Shown: positions 60,381-64,000 of the stretch, one piece after another | Numbering within the stretch: position 1 is the stretch's first letter | How the letters are laid out: every line of letters begins with the position of its first letter | From: BRH-c25 sp035627615 | Lineage (GTDB): Bacteria; Bacillota; Clostridia; Lutisporales; Lutisporaceae | Length of the DNA: 64,000 nt | Direction of reading: 5' to 3' | Assembly: GCA_035627615.1 (NCBI GenBank) | Contig: DASPLL010000018.1 | Location: forward strand, 1-64,000 | Program-made: the position numbers and the translations under genes | Notes under the pieces: generated by a model | Seen by the model: only the letters and a program-made list of their open reading frames with translations | Databases searched by the model: none | Told to the model about the DNA's origin: nothing

Positions 60381-63300
60381 ATGGACAAATTCAAGTTTTT
60401 ATCCGACAAGCGGGTAGCAGAAAATGAGAAAAGCATATCAGAATACTGGAAGGAGATAGATATTCTCAAAAAGAGCATAGAAACAAGAGCGGACAAGGAG
60501 CCGTTCATATTCTATGAAGGTCCTCCCACTGCCAACGGCAGACCCGGTATACACCATGTAATAGCCAGGACACTGAAGGATACGGTGTGCCGTTACAAGA
60601 CGATGAAAGGCTACCAGGTCAAAAGAAAGGCCGGCTGGGATACCCATGGACTTCCTGTTGAGATTGAGGTTGAAAAGGAGCTTAAGATATCAGGAAAACA
60701 GGATATAGAAAAATTCGGCATAAAGGAATTCAACCGGAAATGCCGTGAATCTGTATTCAAATATGTAGGACTTTGGCAGGAAATGACCGAAAAAATGGCC
60801 TACCTGATAGACATGGAGCATCCCTATATAACCTATGATAATAATTATATCGAGTCAGTATGGTGGATATTGAACAAATTCAATAAAGAAGGCTATATTT
60901 ATGAAGGCCATAAAATATCCCCCTACTGCCCCAGATGCGGAACAGGACTTGCAAGTCATGAGGTAGCCCAAGGCTATAAGGAAATAAAGACGACTACAGT
61001 AATAGTAAAATTCAAGAGAAAAGGCGCCGAGGAATACTTCCTGGTGTGGACAACTACACCATGGACACTGCCTTCCAACGTAGCGCTTACAGTCAACCCA
61101 AGGGAAACCTATCTTAAAGTAAATCAGAATGATGTAGTATATTACCTGGAAAAGACCCTGGCTCATAAAGTGCTGGGAGAAGACTTTGAGGTGCTTCAGG
61201 AGCTTAAAGGCACAGAGCTGGAGCATATGGAATATGAGCAGCTGATGCCCTTTGTGAATCCGGAAAAGAAGGCCTTTTTTGTGACACTGGCGGATTACGT
61301 TACTACAGAGGATGGTACCGGTATAGTCCATACAGCGCCTGCCTTCGGTGAAGACGACTACAATACAGGAAGAAAATATGACCTGCCGGTGCTGCAGCCC
61401 GTCAATGAAGCAGGTAAATTTACCGCTACACCCTGGGAAGGGCAATTTGTTATTGATGCGGATTCGGAGATAATAAAATGGCTGGCAATAGAAGGCAAGC
61501 TTTTCAAAAAGGAAAAGATAGACCACAACTATCCCCACTGCTGGAGATGCAAGACTCCGCTGCTTTATTACGCAAAACCCAGCTGGTATATCGAAATGAC
61601 CAAACTCAGGGATAATCTGGTTGCAAACAATAATGCAGTAAACTGGTTCCCTGATTATGTGGGAGAGAAGCGCTTCGGCAACTGGCTTGAGAACGTGAAC
61701 GACTGGGCTCTTTCCAGGAACAGATACTGGGGCACACCTTTGAACATCTGGAGATGCGAGTGCGGGCACTTTGATTCCATAGGCTCCAGAAAAGAGCTTG
61801 TAGACAGGGCTATCGAAAAAATAGATGAGAGTATAGATCTGCACAGACCTTATGTGGATGATGTCCATATAAAGTGTGAAAAGTGCGGCGGTACCATGAC
61901 AAGAGTCAAGGAAGTCATTGACTGCTGGTTCGATAGCGGAGCAATGCCCTTCGCACAGCATCACTATCCATTTGAGAACAAAGAGAATTTCAATGAATTG
62001 TTCCCGGCGGACTACATCTGTGAAGGGATAGACCAGACCAGAGGCTGGTTCTATTCACTGATTGCAATATCGACCTTCGTAATGGGCACATCCCCGTATA
62101 AGAATGTACTTGTCGGCGGGCATCTGGTAGACAAGGACGGCAGGAAGATGTCAAAATCCCTCGGCAATACCGTTGATCCCTTTGAGATGTTTGAAAAATA
62201 CGGTGCAGATGCTTTAAGATGGTATATGCTGTATGTATCCCCGGTATGGACCACCACCAAGTTTGATGAAGACGGACTTAAGGAAGTACTGAGCAAGTTC
62301 TTCGGGACACTGAAAAATGTTTATACCTTCTTCACGCTGTATGCAAATACCGACAACATAAATCCAAAGGATTTCTTCGTAGAGTACAAGGACCGCCCCG
62401 AGCTTGACAGGTGGATGCTTTCCAAGTACAACAACCTTGTAAGGGAAGTCAACGCCGAGCTTGAAATATATGACCTTACAAAAGCGGTAAGGAAAATACA
62501 GTATTTTATAAATGAAGACCTTTCCAACTGGTATATCAGGCGTTCCAGGAGAAGATTCTGGGAGACCGAGCTTACGGAAGACAAGAAGGCAGTTTACAAC
62601 ACCACCTATGAGGTGCTGGTGGGGGTATCAAAGCTGATTGCTCCATTTGCCCCTTACCTTTCGGAGGAAATATACAGGAACCTGACAGGGGAGCTGTCGG
62701 TACATGTGGCATACTTCCCTGAGGCGGACACAAGCCTGATTGACGATAAGCTGGAGGAGAGAATGGACCTGGTAAGGAGCCTTGTAGGACTTGGCAGGTC
62801 TTCCAGGGAGCAGGTCAGGATAAAGGTACGCCAGCCGATACAGAAGGTATTCATAGATGCAAAATATGAAGAGCTTATATCCTACCTGATACCGCTCATA
62901 CAGGAAGAGCTCAATGTCAAGGAAGTAATATTCGAGAAGGACCTCAACAGGTACATGAATTTCAGCCTGAAGCCCAACTACAAATTTGCAGGCTCGATAC
63001 TCGGAGCAAAGATAAAGACCTTTGCCAAGGTGCTCCAGGAAATGGACGCATCGGTGTATGCGCCGAAGTTTGAAGCAGGGGAGACCGTTAAGGTTGAGCT
63101 TGACGGCGAAGCCCTTGAGGTTAACAAAGACTATGTGATAACCAGCATAGCAGCCAAGGAAGGCTTTACAGTGACAACAGAGAACAACCTCTTTGTAATA
63201 CTTGATACAACACTTACGAAGGAACTGATTGAAGAGGGCTATGCAAGGGAATTCATCTCCAAGGTGCAGCAGATGAGAAAGAACAGCAACTATGAGATGA

Positions 63301-63479
63301 TGGACAGAATAAACATATACTTCGATGGAGACGATGAAATAGCAGGCGCCGTTGATGCTTTCATGGACTACATCAAGCAGGAGACCCTGGCCGACAAGGT
63401 CGTGAGAGTCACTGACAAGAGCTTCGAGGTCCAGGACCTGAACGGACATGACACAGGAATGAAGGTTGAAAGAGTATAA
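60381..63479 (+). CDS. ileS: Isoleucyl-tRNA synthetase, type 2 (GXHH signature)
   Basis: A 1,032-residue class I synthetase. The HIGH signature reads GIHH in GPPTANGRPGIHHV near 46-59. CP1 editing and connective regions follow, the GRKMSKS motif is near 590, and a long anticodon-binding and C-terminal region extends to 1,032. Length and motif indicate the eukaryote-like bacterial IleRS2 rather than the roughly 930-residue type 1. The altered GXHH motif of IleRS2 has been linked to very high mupirocin resistance. Zinc-like cysteines occur at CPRCGTG and CEKCGG. ATG 60381 has AAAGGATG upstream; ATG 60372 is a less likely start. It is T-box controlled. Confidence 0.95.
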   Translation: MDKFKFLSDKRVAENEKSISEYWKEIDILKKSIETRADKEPFIFYEGPPTANGRPGIHHVIARTLKDTVCRYKTMKGYQVKRKAGWDTHGLPVEIEVEKELKISGKQDIEKFGIKEFNRKCRESVFKYVGLWQEMTEKMAYLIDMEHPYITYDNNYIESVWWILNKFNKEGYIYEGHKISPYCPRCGTGLASHEVAQGYKEIKTTTVIVKFKRKGAEEYFLVWTTTPWTLPSNVALTVNPRETYLKVNQNDVVYYLEKTLAHKVLGEDFEVLQELKGTELEHMEYEQLMPFVNPEKKAFFVTLADYVTTEDGTGIVHTAPAFGEDDYNTGRKYDLPVLQPVNEAGKFTATPWEGQFVIDADSEIIKWLAIEGKLFKKEKIDHNYPHCWRCKTPLLYYAKPSWYIEMTKLRDNLVANNNAVNWFPDYVGEKRFGNWLENVNDWALSRNRYWGTPLNIWRCECGHFDSIGSRKELVDRAIEKIDESIDLHRPYVDDVHIKCEKCGGTMTRVKEVIDCWFDSGAMPFAQHHYPFENKENFNELFPADYICEGIDQTRGWFYSLIAISTFVMGTSPYKNVLVGGHLVDKDGRKMSKSLGNTVDPFEMFEKYGADALRWYMLYVSPVWTTTKFDEDGLKEVLSKFFGTLKNVYTFFTLYANTDNINPKDFFVEYKDRPELDRWMLSKYNNLVREVNAELEIYDLTKAVRKIQYFINEDLSNWYIRRSRRRFWETELTEDKKAVYNTTYEVLVGVSKLIAPFAPYLSEEIYRNLTGELSVHVAYFPEADTSLIDDKLEERMDLVRSLVGLGRSSREQVRIKVRQPIQKVFIDAKYEELISYLIPLIQEELNVKEVIFEKDLNRYMNFSLKPNYKFAGSILGAKIKTFAKVLQEMDASVYAPKFEAGETVKVELDGEALEVNKDYVITSIAAKEGFTVTTENNLFVILDTTLTKELIEEGYAREFISKVQQMRKNSNYEMMDRINIYFDGDDEIAGAVDAFMDYIKQETLADKVVRVTDKSFEVQDLNGHDTGMKVERV

Positions 63480-63482
63480 CTG

Positions 63483-63556
63483 ACTGCTAGGGTGACTGCC
63501 ACGGGGACTGCCACGGGCATGGGTGCCACGGGGACGTTTCTCATGGCAGTGCCGAT
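63483..63556. repeat. GTGCCACGGGGACG short repeats, REP-like
   Basis: TGCCACGGGGAC occurs at about 63497-63508 and 63527-63538, with GTGACTGCCACGGG variants beside it. The last unit continues GTTTCTCATGGCA. TGCCA and TGGCA ends make short palindromes, as in REP sequences mobilised by RAYT transposases; no RAYT gene is in the window. Confidence 0.5.
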
Positions 63557-63565
63557 CAAGCCATA

Positions 63566-63608
63566 ATAAAAGCCATGGGAAGGTTGAAGTTTCCTCTCAT
63601 GGCTTTTC
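63566..63608. terminator. Bidirectional terminator between ileS and the EamA gene
   Basis: AAAAGCCATGGGAA pairs imperfectly with TTTCCTCTCATGGCTTTT around a short loop between convergent genes. Confidence 0.75.
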
Positions 63609-63613
63609 TCTTT

Positions 63614-64000
63614 TTATTCTGTGTTGCTACTCGTTGCCCTCTGGTTTGTCTTTAGTGCCATAATTACACTTCTGCCGACAATAGCAAACAGTACTATGAT
63701 ACCTCCTACAAAGGCCCAGGGTCCGGGGAACTCGCCCAGTGCAAGGAATACCCATACAGGGTTCAGCAATGGTTCTATTACAGGGATCAGTATTGCCTCA
63801 AGTGCAGAAACGTGCTTTATCGCCAGACTATATAATATGTATGATATACCCAACTGAAATACGCCCATCAGCAGAAGGCCTATCCAGCTTGATGTGTCGG
63901 GCATGGAGGTGAACATAAACGGTAGGCCTATGATGGCAGTAAGCACATTACCCCAGAATACCGATTCCAGCGGTGATTCATCCTTTTGCCTGCGGAGCAG
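63614..64000 (-). CDS. EamA/DMT-family transporter, C-terminal part (runs off the window)
   Basis: About 128 residues of the C-terminal EamA half, with four hydrophobic helices. ISYILYSLAIKHVSALEAIL near 65 and LLNPVWVFLALGEFPG are the EamA ending pattern. The frame stays open to the window edge, so the N-terminus is missing; an internal ATG at 63946 is not the real start. Substrate unknown. It is a different subgroup from the EamA gene at 24809. Confidence 0.82.
   Translation of the reverse strand: MLRRQKDESPLESVFWGNVLTAIIGLPFMFTSMPDTSSWIGLLLMGVFQLGISYILYSLAIKHVSALEAILIPVIEPLLNPVWVFLALGEFPGPWAFVGGIIVLFAIVGRSVIMALKTNQRATSSNTE

Noticed and set aside
60855..61964. 369-codon open frame antisense to ileS
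   Set aside because: The reading frame is the complement of a strongly conserved synthetase. Composition is unlike real proteins and no start signal is present.

Overview
The window looks like chromosome from an endospore-forming, anaerobic member of the Clostridia. The evidence is a tricistronic GerA/GerB/GerC germinant-receptor operon, T-box and SAM-I leaders, AGGAGG-type ribosome binding sites, frequent TTG/GTG starts, a tungsten aldehyde:ferredoxin oxidoreductase with multi-cluster ferredoxins, B12-dependent methionine synthase and an oxygen-independent homocysteine route. I cannot place it to genus from sequence alone.

Layout. 0.4-2.3 kb: an AAA ATPase / RloB-like pair of the AbiL type, the second gene frameshifted, with similar terminator hairpins on both sides. 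2.4-3.3 kb: a MerR regulator with its dyad promoter and an NTF2-like protein. 3.4-6.0 kb: a secreted leucine-rich-repeat protein. 6.4-14.7 kb: an eight-gene minus-strand cluster (Lrp regulator, two amidohydrolases, ThiS/MoaD-like protein, AOR, polyferredoxin, NodB-fold hydrolase, NhaC transporter) that reads as one uncharacterised catabolic unit. 15.0-24.7 kb: a methionine island. Rightward: SAM-I riboswitch-metY-metA. Leftward, behind a second SAM-I riboswitch: DUF39, ferredoxin, UPF0280 (sulfide-dependent homocysteine synthesis), metF and a free ACT-domain gene. Rightward again: a split B12-dependent MetH. The island therefore encodes two routes to homocysteine plus its methylation.

24.8-37 kb is housekeeping and mixed: an EamA transporter, T-box-controlled asnA, a flavoprotein, PilZ and SEC-C proteins, NUDIX-wHTH with nicotinate phosphoribosyltransferase, a stalk-domain protein, YmaF, an FMN dehydrogenase and a dGTPase-like HD protein. 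37-39.4 kb: a DPPR-synthase-like prenyltransferase and a GT39-like membrane protein. 39.6-52.1 kb: a minus-strand signalling/surface operon of CHASE2 adenylate cyclase, a 2,700-residue FecR/Ig/seven-bladed PD40/FN3/RCC1 protein, an NHL-propeller stalk protein and a GAF-HD-GYP protein. 52.3-53.7 kb: an IS605-type element carrying only tnpB, with a LexA-like box between its -35 and -10. 54.1-58.4 kb: a GntR regulator and the ger operon. 58.4-64 kb: a CDF metal exporter, T-box-controlled ileS of the GXHH type and a partial EamA transporter.

Three families of intergenic palindromic repeats run through the window. (i) Long hairpins made of degenerate CGAGGTR heptamers around a conserved core (seven copies or part-copies). 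(ii) A roughly 106-nt two-hairpin element with CCTCG/CGAGG arms (three full copies around the CDF gene and one diverged copy at 6.15 kb). (iii) An element with an AACAACCAA core (three copies). The strongest candidates for undescribed biology are the AOR/amidohydrolase cluster, the cyclase-FecR-propeller-HD-GYP operon with its unnamed C-terminal repeats, the SOS-like promoter of tnpB, and the repeat families.
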